Source: Kalaharituber pfeilii
Taxonomy: Eukaryota; Ascomycota; Pezizomycetes; Pezizales; Pezizaceae
Assembly (NCBI GenBank): GCA_015179045.1
Contig: WHUZ01000102.1
Span: 124,001-188,000 of the forward strand
Reading direction: 5' to 3'
Length of the DNA: 64,000 bases
Numbering within the stretch: the stretch's first letter is position 1; each line of letters opens with the position of its first letter. Of the stretch, positions 34,789-45,931 are shown in pieces. The translations under genes were made by a program, and so were the position numbers. The notes below the pieces were generated by a model. The model saw only the letters and a list, made by a program, of their open reading frames with translations, searched no databases and had not been told where the DNA came from.

Positions 34789-37700
34789 TGAAGCGTTGAC
34801 GGTCTGACTATGACGGGATGTTCTGATATTTATCAATTATTTCATTAATTTATTATGCTGATACCATGCTGTTTCTTAAGCAGACCTTGATGGTTGGGGT
34901 TACTGGCGCAATTTTTTAAGCTTTATTTTCTAGCTACCATCCCCCCCCTTTTTTTTTTCTTTTTTTTTTTCTTCTTTTTCCCCTTTTCCTGGGGCCTTTT
35001 ATGGCTCTTAAACTCCTGAATACCTTTTATCTATCGTAATACTACTATTCCACTTGCTTTTTATATTTGTATAAGGTTGTTCGTTATATTTGTATGACGT
35101 TTATTTTTGGAGATTGTCGCTTGGTGCCATGTTACGTCTTCAATAGTGACTATCGAGATTCTTTCAATAGAACGCTGGTTGGTTTTGGCGGAAAAGACTC
35201 AAATTCAGGTTAACCAACAAAAGGGAAACAAAATAAAAGGACAATCCCTACGATACTACCATCGCCTCTTGCCTTCGATTCTCGTTCCCATGGCTTTCCT
35301 CTCTGCGGGAATAACTCCTTCAGCTCCGTGTTCAACTCTATCACCGAAGTGTCATCATAGTAATACACTTTTAGTAGTGGCTCAAACATCAGTAATAAGT
35401 GCTGTGTATAAGATATGATTGTAGGTAATAAACTTGAACTTAGATCCATACAGGTCTAAGTTGAAAAACTTCATTTGTCTCATCAACACTCTGCGCTTCG
35501 ACATAGTTGCCAACGACTCAAGTGTTTTGTTCTAATCGGGTAGATATGCTAGAATTTTAACACCCTCCACCCCTTTCCATCATAATTTCTCCAATGCAAT
35601 GGTCCAAGTAAGCATGGACAATTACCTGTTCCTTACACAGTAGACGAGCGATGCTCGCTACCCGTCCCTGCGACTCATATAGCCGCGACTGGGGCGCCAG
35701 GCGCCACACATCACATGCAATCAATCATACCGCATATGCGCGCGAGGTAAGCCAGGACGTCCAATTATACTTACTGATCGCTTTGGAATTCAAGTCCAAC
35801 TCAACCAGGTTTCCTCCGCATAACTTTTTTTGTACCTGAAACGTCTGAAACCCCATGTACTCGCAGGTTTAAGCTCCATGAACCCAAGAAATTGGGTACA
35901 GATAAATTGAAAACGAAAGCACATGGGAATAGTCCACCCTACCAGGGAGCAATGTTGATTATTTGGGAAAGGCAGCTATACGAGGAGCTGTCGGAGATCT
36001 CGAAGGGGCTGCTGGAGCGGAGAAGAAGCTACTGTAGGAGAGGAGGGGGACAGCTGCTGGCAGAGCTGTCGAACTGGCTGTTGGAGCAGCTGGTAAATGG
36101 GCGTTTGGACGAGAGGGGTGGTGGGTCGAGATGGTGGGACGGGATGGTGGGACGGGGAGAGCCGGAGAAGATGCCGGCAGGGCTGTCGGGGCCGCTCGAG
36201 AGGGATGCAACTGAGAGCCGCTGGACGAGGTGGCGCGATTGAGAGTCTGCGGGATGAAGGGATGCGAGATGCTGCTGCTGCTGCTGGAGGGAGTGCAATT
36301 GAGTGGCGTTGCGATTGGGCGTATATTGAAGAGAAGCCAACTTTTCAAACTAAGCTACAGCTTTGTCTCCATTGACATTGGAGGTAACAATAAGATGCCA
36401 TGGAGAGGTATTTAGTATAGAATCGAGGGCCCCAGTTCGATTCTCACATCAAGCTGCGGGAGAGGGTTATCCAGCATCTTAAAAATAAATAAGACGGACT
36501 CTGATTCTCCAGTCCCATATGGATAGAGCCAAGGCAACCTTTTTTTTCGCTGAGATTCTTTTTTTTCTTTTTCTTCTTTTTTTTTGTAGGGGGGGGAGCG
36601 GAATTACGGGAATTCATAAGAAGGGGCAACCGTTTCGTGACCACCCCGCTGTATTTTAAGTAGTTAGTAACGATAAGCTAGTATCTGTTTCACCAAGTGT
36701 AGTAATAATAGAGCAAGGAGTGGCATACAAACTGGGACTGGGTGCAATCCGGCGTGAGATGTATGTACGAGTACATTTGCTTACATCCTGTGTGCCAAGG
36801 GAAAAGTATTTTTCCTTTTGAAAAAAGATCTACAATTATCTGCAAGGGCGGAAATAATGACAGGAGTGAATGTGAAAGGCATAAAACCTAAACCCATTGG
36901 AGAACTTGAACCCCTACAACACGCAGATGTCATGGCAACATGCTTTTCATATCATGCAAAAGCGGCAAAGTAATCAGACAACATCATAATGAGACCCTAT
37001 GCCATGTGGTGTATAACAAAATGCACTTTATACTCCAATAATAACATTCGATTCTCATATCCACTAACATCGAAAAAGTGAGAATATATTTCCACCTTGT
37101 AAAACTAATTTACTATTGAGAAAAGTACAGTGCCTAGAAAAGGGTCATTTTGCTAGGCACTGTACCACAAATTCTGCTATGAGAGTTATACAGCCTTCAG
37201 TTTGAGCTTGACTATGACTGGAAAAGCTAGGCAAGCTGCAAGAACATCAGGTTCCGTTAGAACTTCAAATATCTATTATTTGTACAGGCTGGGGAACAAA
37301 TTGATCCACGAAGCAAATCCAGTCCAGCTCAGCTTCCAAGTTCAGAATATGTAGTTCCAGGAAAGATGAACTAAATCTAATACCATTCCCATCCACTCTA
37401 TAACCCTCTCAAGCTTGTTTGCTTCCATGCAGCAAAACCCCCTTTCTCCACTGAAATACGCAGCCTAAACGCTTATTCGCCTCAACTGCAAATGAATTAG
37501 GCTGGTTTAAAGGGTGTTTGGTTACAGCAGCGAATGTTGTTCTATATCATGTTATGGATGCAGAACCGTTTCCCTAGTCTCAGCTCCAACACAGGCTTGG
37601 CGTTACCACGTCAAATTAGGCTGTCTATCCTATAAAATGGGTTTGGTACTTAATTTGCGAGCAGAGAAGTCGTAAATTGAGAAGACCTGGTTCGAGACTA

Positions 37701-39340
37701 ATCGCACGAGACTACTGATATGTGGAAGGTGTTTATAAAACCCTGATGAGGAAGTCTTTGATGCCAAGAAAATTTGTTGACTAAGTACCTAGTTAATTGG
37801 TCGAGAAGCTCAGATTGTTCCAGAGCTCAAAAATCGAACTTCACGCAGCGGACCCTCTGAACCTCTGGAAGCAATATATGATATTGAAGCCTTAAAGTGG
37901 ACCTTGTGTTCCGTATGATGCAATGCATCGACGAACTTTGGTTTCGTTACTTTACAAAACGTAGCAAATGGATGAACCTATTGGCGGTGTGTCGAGTCTC
38001 AACTCGTCGTAATTAGGCTGTACATGTTCTCGTGCAAGGCTGTACAGGGACTCGATTACAATAATAGGTAGCTGACTGGAATAGTTACGATACTTCTAAT
38101 CTAGCTTGATCAGGCCTAAAGCAGCTAGCTAGCGCACATCAACAGGCGCTCATTGGATGTAGGGGAAGGGCTAGCTGAATTTTGAATGCCGAGCTGTCAA
38201 CGACGGAATAATCCTGCCCTTCAAGAAGCGTGGAGAGGGTGCAATACTACCGTGATTGAGTTTTTCCCATTGCTAACAACTGCTATAATTGTTCCTGATG
38301 GTTTAACTAGTTTCTTCAGATACGTGATTACTAGTCTGGTTGCAGACTACGTGATTACTACCACTCTAGTCACCATGACAGTTAATTACAAGCAGCAATA
38401 TAATATAATCTTAGTTATTCTACTAATGAATGTCACAAAGCGATAATCAGCGCTGCCGCGAGGCGCTTCCGAATCACATGGTCTATGACCGGCACTGGCC
38501 ACAAGGATCGGTTCTTCGGAAGGAGAACAGAGACGTGTTTACTTGAATTTGTGGAATCGATATTATCAATGAGACTTCTGTAACTGAACAATGAGGTTAC
38601 ATCGACATAACAAAATGAAGGCATTTTGATATACCAATATCGGATGGCAAATTAGATCCCCGCCCCCAATACTGTTCTACAATCATAATGCATGATGATA
38701 ATGTCCATCCGTTCGTGCGAGACGTCATAAACCTCAGCAACCTCGAAGCGCTTTATGATGGGAAGCAATTAGCACATACAATGGTGCACCTTATTCTCAG
38801 TCTCTGTTAGGTAACGTTATACATGTGTATAATCAGCTCCTTAAAAAGGATAATAACATCTGGTGTCACTTTTCGGCTTGTATTTCCAGCTACCATTACT
38901 CTCAAACTTTTCCAGACAATTTCCGATGTTCAACCCTTTCTAAAAATTACTTCTTGGAACTCCATAACTTCGATCCTCCATGAATGATTTTGCGTTCTAG
39001 AAAAAAACAAGCTTCCAATGGACACCTCATTCTGTGGGGCACCATGCAGACACAAAAAAATTATTTTATTGGGGTAACCCCGCAGATCGTTATCATACAA
39101 GTGTAGGCTCAAAGCGGAAATTAAGCTTGCCGTAGAAACGAATATTAGGCAATGTCAAGCTGTCAAAGGTGATTGGGGATATCTAAACCGATATAGCATA
39201 AGCTGATTGGAGCGAGTTGGGCTATATTAAGACGATTTTTCTCCACTTGATAGCTCCACAAATGCGTGTTCGGCGGAAGGATACCGGTTCTATCCGCAGT
39301 TGTGCGAGTTGGCGAGTAAAGGAAATTTGGATCGCATATA
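34789..39340. other. Gene-poor region with a GC-rich island
   Basis: Long AT-rich stretch. It holds a T-rich run at about 34948-34980, a poly-T/C stretch at about 36540-36585 and a sharply GC-richer island at 35985-36330 with open frames on both strands (Leu/Glu-rich on plus, Ser/Pro/Ala-rich on minus). Neither frame has a recognisable domain. From 36.7 to 39.3 kb I see nothing that I can name. Confidence 0.45.
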
Positions 39341-40254
39341 CAGTCTACCCTTGCTATACCAGGCCGGAAACCTTGCTATACTGGATGGCCTCTGTTTAAG
39401 ACATCCGTTTCCCATACAAATCGCCCTTGCTATACAGGACGCCCTAACAATTCCGAACCGGACAGAAACCTTCAGACAAGTACCCCCCTGTATCCATACA
39501 AATAATACAGTCTGACCTTGCTATACCTACCGGACGAGTAAAAATCCGGCACTTTTCATCCGGTATAGCAAGGTTCCGGTATAAAATAAAACGCTTGGCA
39601 GCTGTTGACAAAAATTTGTATAGAAATTACGAGAGTAGGAAATAAACATGTGTAGCAAACGAAACATTAACTCAATCCAAGTCTATTCCATATTCATCGC
39701 TCTCACCATCTAGAAAATCATCGAAACCTTGAAAGCTCTTGGGGAGCATCAAATATGCAAGCATTGACTAGTGCCAAAACATGCAACTCTGACTGTTTCT
39801 CTAAAAGCCTATCAATTCTTATACAAAAAAAGCTGCAAATTCTACAAGCTTGTTCCAGTCTTCCAGCAGCAGCAGCGACAGCTGTGGTAGCAGCAATGGC
39901 GACAGCAGTGGCAGCAGCAGAGGTGGCAGCAGTGGTGGCAGCAGTGATAGCAAGTGATAGCAGCAGCGGTGACAGCATTGATATTGATGGCAGCAGTTGC
40001 CAGTAATGGCAGCAGTAGTGGTAATAGCGACGGCAACAGAGTGGTAAACAACAAGACTGAGTGGTAAAGTGGGGTAGTCTAAGATGTAATACTAGTAGTA
40101 TTAGCGTGTCCGGTAGAGCAAATTTTACTTGTATGGAGACAGGGAAGTACTTGTTTGGAGGTTTCGGTCCGGTCCTGTATGATATTTTGTTAGGTTTGGT
40201 ATAGCGGGGGCAATTTGTATGGGAAATGCCATCCGGTATAGCAAGGATAGACTG
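39341..40254. mobile_element. Composite pogo-like TIR element
   Basis: TA-flanked, with ends cagtctacccttgctatacc and ggtatagcaaggatagactg. The first about 165 bp and the last about 160 bp are long inverted copies of each other. A second left end (cagtctgaccttgctatacc) follows a TA at 39506-39507, so the true element may be 39508-40254 next to a duplicated arm. Inside, a minus-strand reading ending at 39672 spells an acidic C-terminus (FDDFLDGESDEYGIDLD then stop), which resembles the acidic tails of pogo transposases. A CAG/GGC-type microsatellite (39868-40030) fills the middle. No complete transposase is present. Confidence 0.65.
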
Positions 40255-41046
40255 TACTCTCAAGTGAAATTGTAGGCATTGCAGTACTTGTAAAATCCAC
40301 CTCCATGTCTAGTTTAGTGGTTTAAATTATCAGGGATCTCCATCAAACTTGAAGAAACCTATTTAGACTAAGGCTGGTTCCACAGTATCCTCCGGCCTTT
40401 GAAGCTAACGGTTGTAATGGTACAGTAATGCTCTTTTGGAATACTTACACTACTTCTATAACCTCGACCATTCCTGCAGAGAAGTGAACAATATATTCAC
40501 AAGGATGGAACAATGAAGGCTATAGATTTCTTCTATAGTGGTTACATCGCTTCGTCCTTATGGTTCAATAAAGCAACTGTGCGTACTCACACATTCATGA
40601 TACTCCGAATTATACAGGGGGCGTGAACAGGTGAAGGAAAGGCCTTGGGTACGCCCCACATTTAACTTCTGATCCCTTGTGTTGTTCCGAAATACCACGA
40701 AATTGCGAATACCTATATTGATTGTAATTAACGCGAACCTCACACTTCGGATGAGGAGGTCGATGCACTCACGGTTAAATCATCTGTTGATGGACATCGG
40801 AATCTAGAGAAGTATCCAAAACCACTAGGGTACGATGCACCATGGATTCAGTTGCAAAAAGTCCCGGACGATCTTATCGAGTTTTCCTGAATAAGCTGCG
40901 GTATAACACGAACACGGTGATAGCTTAATTGGAAACTCATGCTAGCACAAGTAAGATGAGACCACAAAAGCTTGTCTTTGGAGATACAGGCTAAATTCCT
41001 TATGAGCCTCGGTATTGAAGAGTCCGCGCAGGAATATTCTCTGCAT
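40255..41046. other. Intergenic, nothing recognised
   Basis: AT-rich sequence between the pogo-like element and the retroposon tail at 41047. Only short ORFs. Confidence 0.45.
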
Positions 41047-41114
41047 TTTTTTTTTTTTTTTTTTTTTTTTTTCAAATCACGTTACCCGCTTGCAGCTGTT
41101 CGCCATGGCAGGGC
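41047..41114 (-). mobile_element. Solo LINE tail A (minimal retroposon)
   Basis: On the minus strand the insert reads gccctgccatggcgaacagc and so on for 42 nt, followed by 26 A. It is bounded by a perfect 14-bp duplication aatattctctgcat (41033-41046 and 41115-41128). It contains nothing but the 3'-terminal stem-loop of LINE family A. It lies about 310 bp upstream of the broken esterase gene. Confidence 0.88.
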
Positions 41115-41427
41115 AATATTCTCTGCATGAAGCTATACTACACACGTTAATCAGGCGAATGTGGCTTCGGACTTGCGGAGAGCATTTCCCGCGAAGCTAA
41201 CGCATTTTGAGCTTGTTCAGACAAATGGCTGGTAGGGGTCTCGCGAAACACCTGATTTTGATACTCAATATCTACTTTGAATACCCTGGTACAATGTTAC
41301 CCTAGTTCCATGGTATCTGGGAACACGTAGATGGCGAACATTAAAAGGTCGCGTTCTCGTCTGCTATTAATTGCTTAGGATAGCCATCCCTAAGGACTTC
41401 AGGTGCCGCTTTGCTGCTGTTGTCGAA

Positions 41428-42619
41428 ATGGTCAAGTTCTCCATCTCCAGTGCTCTTACGCTTCTCGCCGGGGCGAGCACCCTTGTTTCCGGTGCTGCCC
41501 TCACCAAAGTCAACAACTTTGGAACAAAGCCCACTGGTGCAGAGATGTATATCTATTTGCCAGACAGATTGGCCAACAACCCTCCAATTCTTGTTGCAAT
41601 CCATTACTGCACAGGTACCGCCAATGCGATGTACACGGGAACTCAGTACAAGTCGTACGCAGACCCATATAGGTTCATCATCATTTACCCCGATGCCCCC
41701 GACTCTGGTGGATGTTGGGATGTCCATGGAGGCGGCGACTCCTTGGCATTGTGAACATGGTCAAATATACAATACAGCAATACAACGCTGATGCCTCTCG
41801 TGTCTTCGCAGTTGGTTTCAGCTCCGGTGCGATGATGACCAACGTCCTCATGGGAGCGTACCCAGACGTCTTCGCTGCAGGTTCCTCGTGGGCTAGTGTG
41901 CCATTTGGCTGCTTCGCCGGCTCCAGCATGTGGAATTCCCAGTGCGCTCGAGGGCAGCTCATCAAGACTGCCCAGCAGTGGGGAGACCAGGTCCGGAATG
42001 CTTATCTCGGATACACTGGCAAGCGTCCAAAGATTCAGCTGTGGCATGGAACCAACGATGACACCCTTTACTTCCAGAACTGGGAGGAGGCCATTAAGCA
42101 GTGGATCAACATCTTCGGGGTTAACGCCACACCTACCGCGACCACCTCGAACTCTCCTGTTAGCGGATGGACTAGATACCAGTACGGCCCGAATGTTGAG
42201 GCCATCAAGGCTCAGGGCCAGCCTCACAATCTCCCGCACCAGGACGCCGAAGTTATTAAGTACTTTAATTTGAACACTACTGGAGGAACGAACCCATCTA
42301 CCAGCACAACATCCACCGCCCCCTCTACAACTACTACACCACCTACGACAGGCACAGTGCCCAAGTGGGGGCAGTGCGGAGGAATTGGCTGGACTGGACG
42401 TAAGTGCACATGATGATCCACTCGACAGATATCTATACCCCCAAGTGCGTGAGTGCTGATTCCAGGTTTCATATGCAACAGCGACGCAATGTGTCAGTGG
42501 ATCAACTTGCACCAAGATAAACGATTTGTATACCCAAGTAAGTAGGAGCCAAATTCCTATACTTCTTATCCAGTTACGCAAGAGTATAGCTAATTAACCT
42601 GTGTGCTCAGTGCTTGTAA
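41428..42619 (+). pseudogene. Secreted CE1 acetyl xylan/feruloyl-type esterase with CBM1, frameshifted
   Basis: The N-terminus is a signal peptide (MVKFSISSALTLLAGASTLV onward). The catalytic domain belongs to carbohydrate esterase family 1 of the acetyl xylan esterase/PHB-depolymerase type: AIHYCTGTANAMYTGTQYKS, FIIIYPDAP, the nucleophile elbow VGFSSGAMM, WHGTNDDTLYF and a late His in HNLPHQDAEVIKYF. A Thr/Ser/Pro linker leads to a cellulose-binding CBM1 (WGQCGGIGWTG, then CVSGSTCTKI, ending in QCL), intact across introns 42400-42481 and 42538-42610. The frame is lost around 41740-41745, where GGGDSL runs into a stop at 41752-41754 while the continuation GIVNMVKYTI is in the next frame; one base appears missing. 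About eight residues usually present before GGGDS also seem absent. The enzyme would act on plant cell-wall xylan. It is a recent pseudogene or a sequence error. Confidence 0.85.
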
Positions 42620-42806
42620 GCTGGTTATCGCCATTGGTGTAAAAAGGGTGAGACTGTGGGTGATTCTTAGATGTTTGTATGAGTTAGGATTTTACGAGGA
42701 ATGAGAGCATGGTTAACCATCATCGATAACTTTAACATAACAGACTAGCTTTAAGGCTGTCTGGCATTACAGTCTCCTGAAAAAACTCTCTAAGACTATG
42801 CGGTTG

Positions 42807-42892
42807 CTACTAGCTAGTAAAATATGTATTCGGACATAGCGCATAATGTGCATTAGTACCCCTGTCCGAATACATATTTTACTGGCTAGTAG
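42807..42892. repeat. Near-perfect 30-bp inverted repeat (hairpin)
   Basis: Arms 42807-42836 and 42863-42892 match at 29 of 30 positions when one is inverted, around a 26-nt loop. The arms begin ctactagctagtaaaatatg. No target duplication or coding capacity is visible. The sequence lies about 190 bp downstream of the esterase stop. Confidence 0.85.
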
Positions 42893-43643
42893 TCGTCGTA
42901 ATATTGAAAGCTTATGTGAGGCTAAAAGACCATAAACATGTGATCTGGTGTGCATAAGAGGAGACTGGTGCATATGTAATTAATCAGTAATTGCTTTTCA
43001 TGATTTACCTGAACACATCTCTTGCTGCTGAGAAGATGCTTTATCGAAGTTGCCTCAAATCAGACTAGAGTGTTTCACCTAACGTGCGCTACCGAGATAG
43101 TGCGCACTTTTTGGAAGTATTCTGAAATTGATTACACTATTTATGTAATACAGCATCTGGTATTACTGAGCCTCTAATTAGATTTTAATAGTCCTGGATA
43201 TTTCCACTATCAGTAATTGACAGTCGCCCATTAGGTAAAATTTCTAATGAATGTTATTAGCCTCTCAGATTCAATGGCCTATAACTCTATAAGTTTCTAA
43301 CGGAATCAAGCAGTGGTTCTGAGGCAGAAGGGGCGCCAAAGTCTGAAAATACAGAGCTAAACTGGCTGGAGGAGAGTTGTGAATATTGGAGATTTCACTG
43401 AAGGTATCATCATCGAAGAATTGAGTCCCGTCTGTTGTATTATCTGGAAGGTCCGTTATCATATTTTCAAATATTTGTTAGTATATATACTTGAACATAA
43501 AGTGTGATACATACTTGACTAAAGTCGTAGACCGCTGCTGTTTAAAATTCTAGATATACGGGGAATTCTACTCATTTAAATACTCAAACAATCTGGTAAA
43601 CACTGGCCTCAATTCACCTGGATAGCTGTGAAGTTATTCGTTT
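42893..43643. other. Intergenic, nothing recognised
   Basis: AT-rich spacer between the hairpin and the start of the nested repeat cluster. Short ORFs only. Confidence 0.45.
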
Positions 43644-43658
43644 GATTGGCTCGAACCT

Positions 43659-43693
43659 ACCCTGCCATGGCTTAGTGCTACAAGCGGGGTTAT

Positions 43694-43731
<38 letters not shown>
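43659..43731 (+). mobile_element. Solo LINE tail A (minimal retroposon)
   Basis: A 42-nt body beginning accctgccatggcttagtgc, then about 31 A. Perfect 15-bp duplication gattggctcgaacct at 43644-43658 and 43732-43746. It carries no other LINE sequence. Confidence 0.9.
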
Positions 43732-43733
<2 letters not shown>

Positions 43734-43746
43734 TTGGCTCGAACCT

Positions 43747-43766
43747 GCCTGGGCCGGCCTGAATGG

Positions 43767-43801
<35 letters not shown>

Positions 43802-44253
43802 GTACATATGAAATAAGCTAAAAGGGAAGAAAAATAAAATAGGTGGAAAAAATGACCCCCGTAAATCCCCTTGAAGTATATCTAGGTGCTTGCCCTTGCG
43901 AGCATGTTCTTCAGTTCGTCCTCCCCTGTCTCTCCCCTCGGTTCCTTTGTCCTTTCCTTCCCCCCCCGCCATCTTCGTTTACATACTCTGTATTTACCCT
44001 GTATGTGGTCCCTCGTCTCTTCTGCTTCCCCGCACCAGCGGCACTCCAGTGAATCCGTTTTTTTGATCTTGCCTGAATGGTCTGGATTGGCCTGAATGGC
44101 TTGGACCGGCCTGGTTGGCCTGGGCCGGTCTGAATGGTCTGGACCGGCCTGAATGGCCTGAACCGCCCTGGTTGGCCTGGACCGGCCTGATTGGCCTGAT
44201 TGTTTCAGGTCGTCTGGGCCTGGTTGGCCTGGACTGGCCTGATTGGCCTGATT
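43747..44253. repeat. GGCCTG-rich tandem repeat, left part
   Basis: Irregular tandem units of ggcctgaatggtctggacc / ggcctggttggcctggacc type. The array is split by a LINE fragment (43770-44070) and continues after the nested insertions at 45486-45592. Similar sequence occurs in inverted orientation at 49970-50104. Confidence 0.75.
43770..44070 (-). mobile_element. 5'-truncated LINE 3' fragment (C-terminus of ORF2)
   Basis: Minus-strand insert ending in poly(A) (poly-T at 43770-43797) with a 13-bp duplication gcctgaatggtct (43757-43769 and 44071-44083). It encodes the Cys/His-containing ORF2 end TDSLECRWCGEAEETRDHI and following residues, similar to the C-terminus at 57400-57480. Its 3' end lacks tail B, so it is a related but distinct subfamily. 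It is inserted into the GGCCTG array. Confidence 0.82.
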
Positions 44254-44285
44254 TTTTTTTTTTTTTTTTTTTTTTAATATCATTA

Positions 44286-45400
44286 CAGTCTACCCTTGCT
44301 ATAACGAAACTCGCTATAGCGAAAACCTTGCTATACCGAAAATTGAACGGAGCCATCGCACTCAAACTCCTCTTGCTATAACGAAAATCCACCAAATAAC
44401 GAAACGAAAATTAGATTGAGTGAAAGTTATTTCTGTCTACATACAAATAATTCTTGCTATAACGAAAAATAGCTAGTGGAATGCATGACTAATCAAGAAC
44501 CACCCAATTGCACAACTAGAAACTCTCTAGTTAGTTTTGGCCCAATTCCACAAAAAAGGGATTGTACCAGATTCATTGTGAAATGCTTTCGAACTGCGTC
44601 TAGGGTTTTTGCAGCTCCAGTCTTCTTTTTGCATAGTTGCTGCTTTTCTAACCTGAGGTTCGGCTTTGTAGGTAATTTTGCTTCAACAACATGATTGATT
44701 TTTGCATCAGCATAGTACCTGATCAATACTTCTGTACTCTCAATTTTGTACTCTCATTTTTTCCTACTCCGGTTATTTTCCATAAGGAGGAAAATCACAA
44801 AGTTAAAATCTGTTGCCATATATTCCTTAGGTACTTGGACTTCTAAATTCAGCTGCCAAGGACATGACTAATCTTGCCACAATATTCTATAACAAACCTT
44901 GCTATAACGAAAAAAAAGTGCCAGATTTTTGGTTTTCGTTATAGCAAGGGTGGAAAAAGGTCATGGAGTGGAATAGGATAGCAGTATCCAATTTCACTGC
45001 CTTGCGCCTGGAGAGAGGGAGGTGTGCAGTGTGGTTGAAGAGGATAGGGGCGGCTGAGTCGGATAAGTGCGGGTGCGGGGAGGTGCAAACCGGGGAGCAC
45101 CTCGCTTTCCGATGCAGAAACCAGAAGAACCGTCCAGAAGGCTTTGAGAGGTGGGGCGACATGGAAAAGAATTGGAAGAGAAAGGCGGAGAATGGGGAGG
45201 AGTATGACGTTTTGGAGAATTTCTTCGCGGGGGTCAGGTTCTAGAAGGTAGGAGAATGCGGGGTCAAGTTCTAGAAGCTAGGAGAGCGGGGGCGACGGCG
45301 CGTGGGGGCCATGTACGTAGAGAGTTAGTTTAGCCTGTCTCCGGGCTATGAGGGCTTGCCCAGGGACCCTGCCATGGCCAAGTGCTACAAGCGGGGTTAT

Positions 45401-45434
<34 letters not shown>

Positions 45435-45453
45435 TTATAGCAAGGGTAGACTG
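44286..45453. mobile_element. Pogo/Fot-like TIR element interrupted by a LINE
   Basis: TA at 44284-44285 and 45454-45455. The left end is cagtctacccttgctataac followed by further gctata(a)cgaaa subterminal repeats. The right end is the inverse, but it is cut by the LINE fragment 44952-45433 within ttatagcaagggt. The internal 600 bp has no intact transposase. The TA target lies in the tail B insertion. Confidence 0.8.
44952..45433 (+). mobile_element. 5'-truncated LINE family A copy
   Basis: A 482-bp insert with a 14-bp duplication gttatagcaagggt (44938-44951 and 45434-45447), poly(A) and tail A. It encodes the last 93 residues of ORF2 up to 45244, including the zinc-knuckle-like CGCGEVQTGEHLAFRC. 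Its coding part differs from the copy at 54109-55037 by only three residues, so both are recent. It disrupts the right terminal repeat of the pogo-like element. Confidence 0.9.
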
Positions 45454-45485
45454 TACTCTCTTGCCGCCCTACGGGCTATGGAGAG

Positions 45486-45592
45486 ATTGGCCTGATTGTT
45501 CAGGCCAGGCCAGGCCCAGAATTTCACGGTCCAAGCCAGTCCAGGCCTTCTGTTGGCCTGGCCTGGCCTGGCCTGGCCTGTTGGATTCATTG
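45486..45592. repeat. GGCCTG-rich tandem repeat, right part
   Basis: Continuation of the array at 43747-44253 once the nested insertions are removed. It ends in five near-perfect ggcct units and cctgttggattcattg. The part around 45500-45560 is the approximate reverse complement of 49980-50040 (shared ccgtgaaattctgggcctgg). Confidence 0.75.
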
Positions 45593-45931
45593 CTTGAAGT
45601 CATTGAGTGAAACCTTTTGATGGGCATTCATATTAAAGCTTTAATTATAGCCTTATTTATCGAGAATAATGCGCCAAACCATGAGTATATAATATAGGAG
45701 GTATCAGGATAGAACTTTACCGTGATTCTCAAAGTTTGGCTTGCTTGCTTATCTGACTGCTGGTTCTAGAGCTTCTGTGCAGGATGCTTTATTAGTGCAG
45801 ATCCTGAAACATACCTCAAGCACATGATATTTTCAATCGCTATAGTACAAAGAAAGTTAACAAAGCAATTGCGGATAAGTGCATACTCGCCTACTTACTT
45901 ACAATACTTGCACCGATAAACTTCTTCTAAT

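Larger units (their letters stand above)
44254..45485 (-). mobile_element. Solo LINE tail B, interrupted by a pogo-like element
   Basis: Outer boundaries are a 12-bp duplication attggcctgatt (44242-44253 and 45486-45497). The tail body is split at a TA: its poly(A) and distal part are at 44254-44283 and its stem-loop at 45456-45485. On the minus strand it starts ctctccatagcccgtagggc. The intervening sequence is the pogo-like element 44286-45453. Removing that element leaves a body of about 40 nt plus about 22 A. Confidence 0.82.

Noticed and set aside
35892..36348. ORFs on both strands in a GC-rich island
   Set aside because: Low-complexity Leu/Glu or Ser/Pro/Ala content without motifs; no way to decide a strand.
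37680..37720. ggttcgagac motif as a tRNA B-box
   Set aside because: The sequence does not fold into a cloverleaf and no A-box is at the expected distance.
39755..40054. Ala/Ser or Cys/His-rich ORFs
   Set aside because: They are translations of the CAG/GGC microsatellite inside a transposon.
41047..41072. Poly-T run as a transcription terminator or simple repeat
   Set aside because: It is the poly(A) tail of a minus-strand retroposon, as shown by the 14-bp target duplication.
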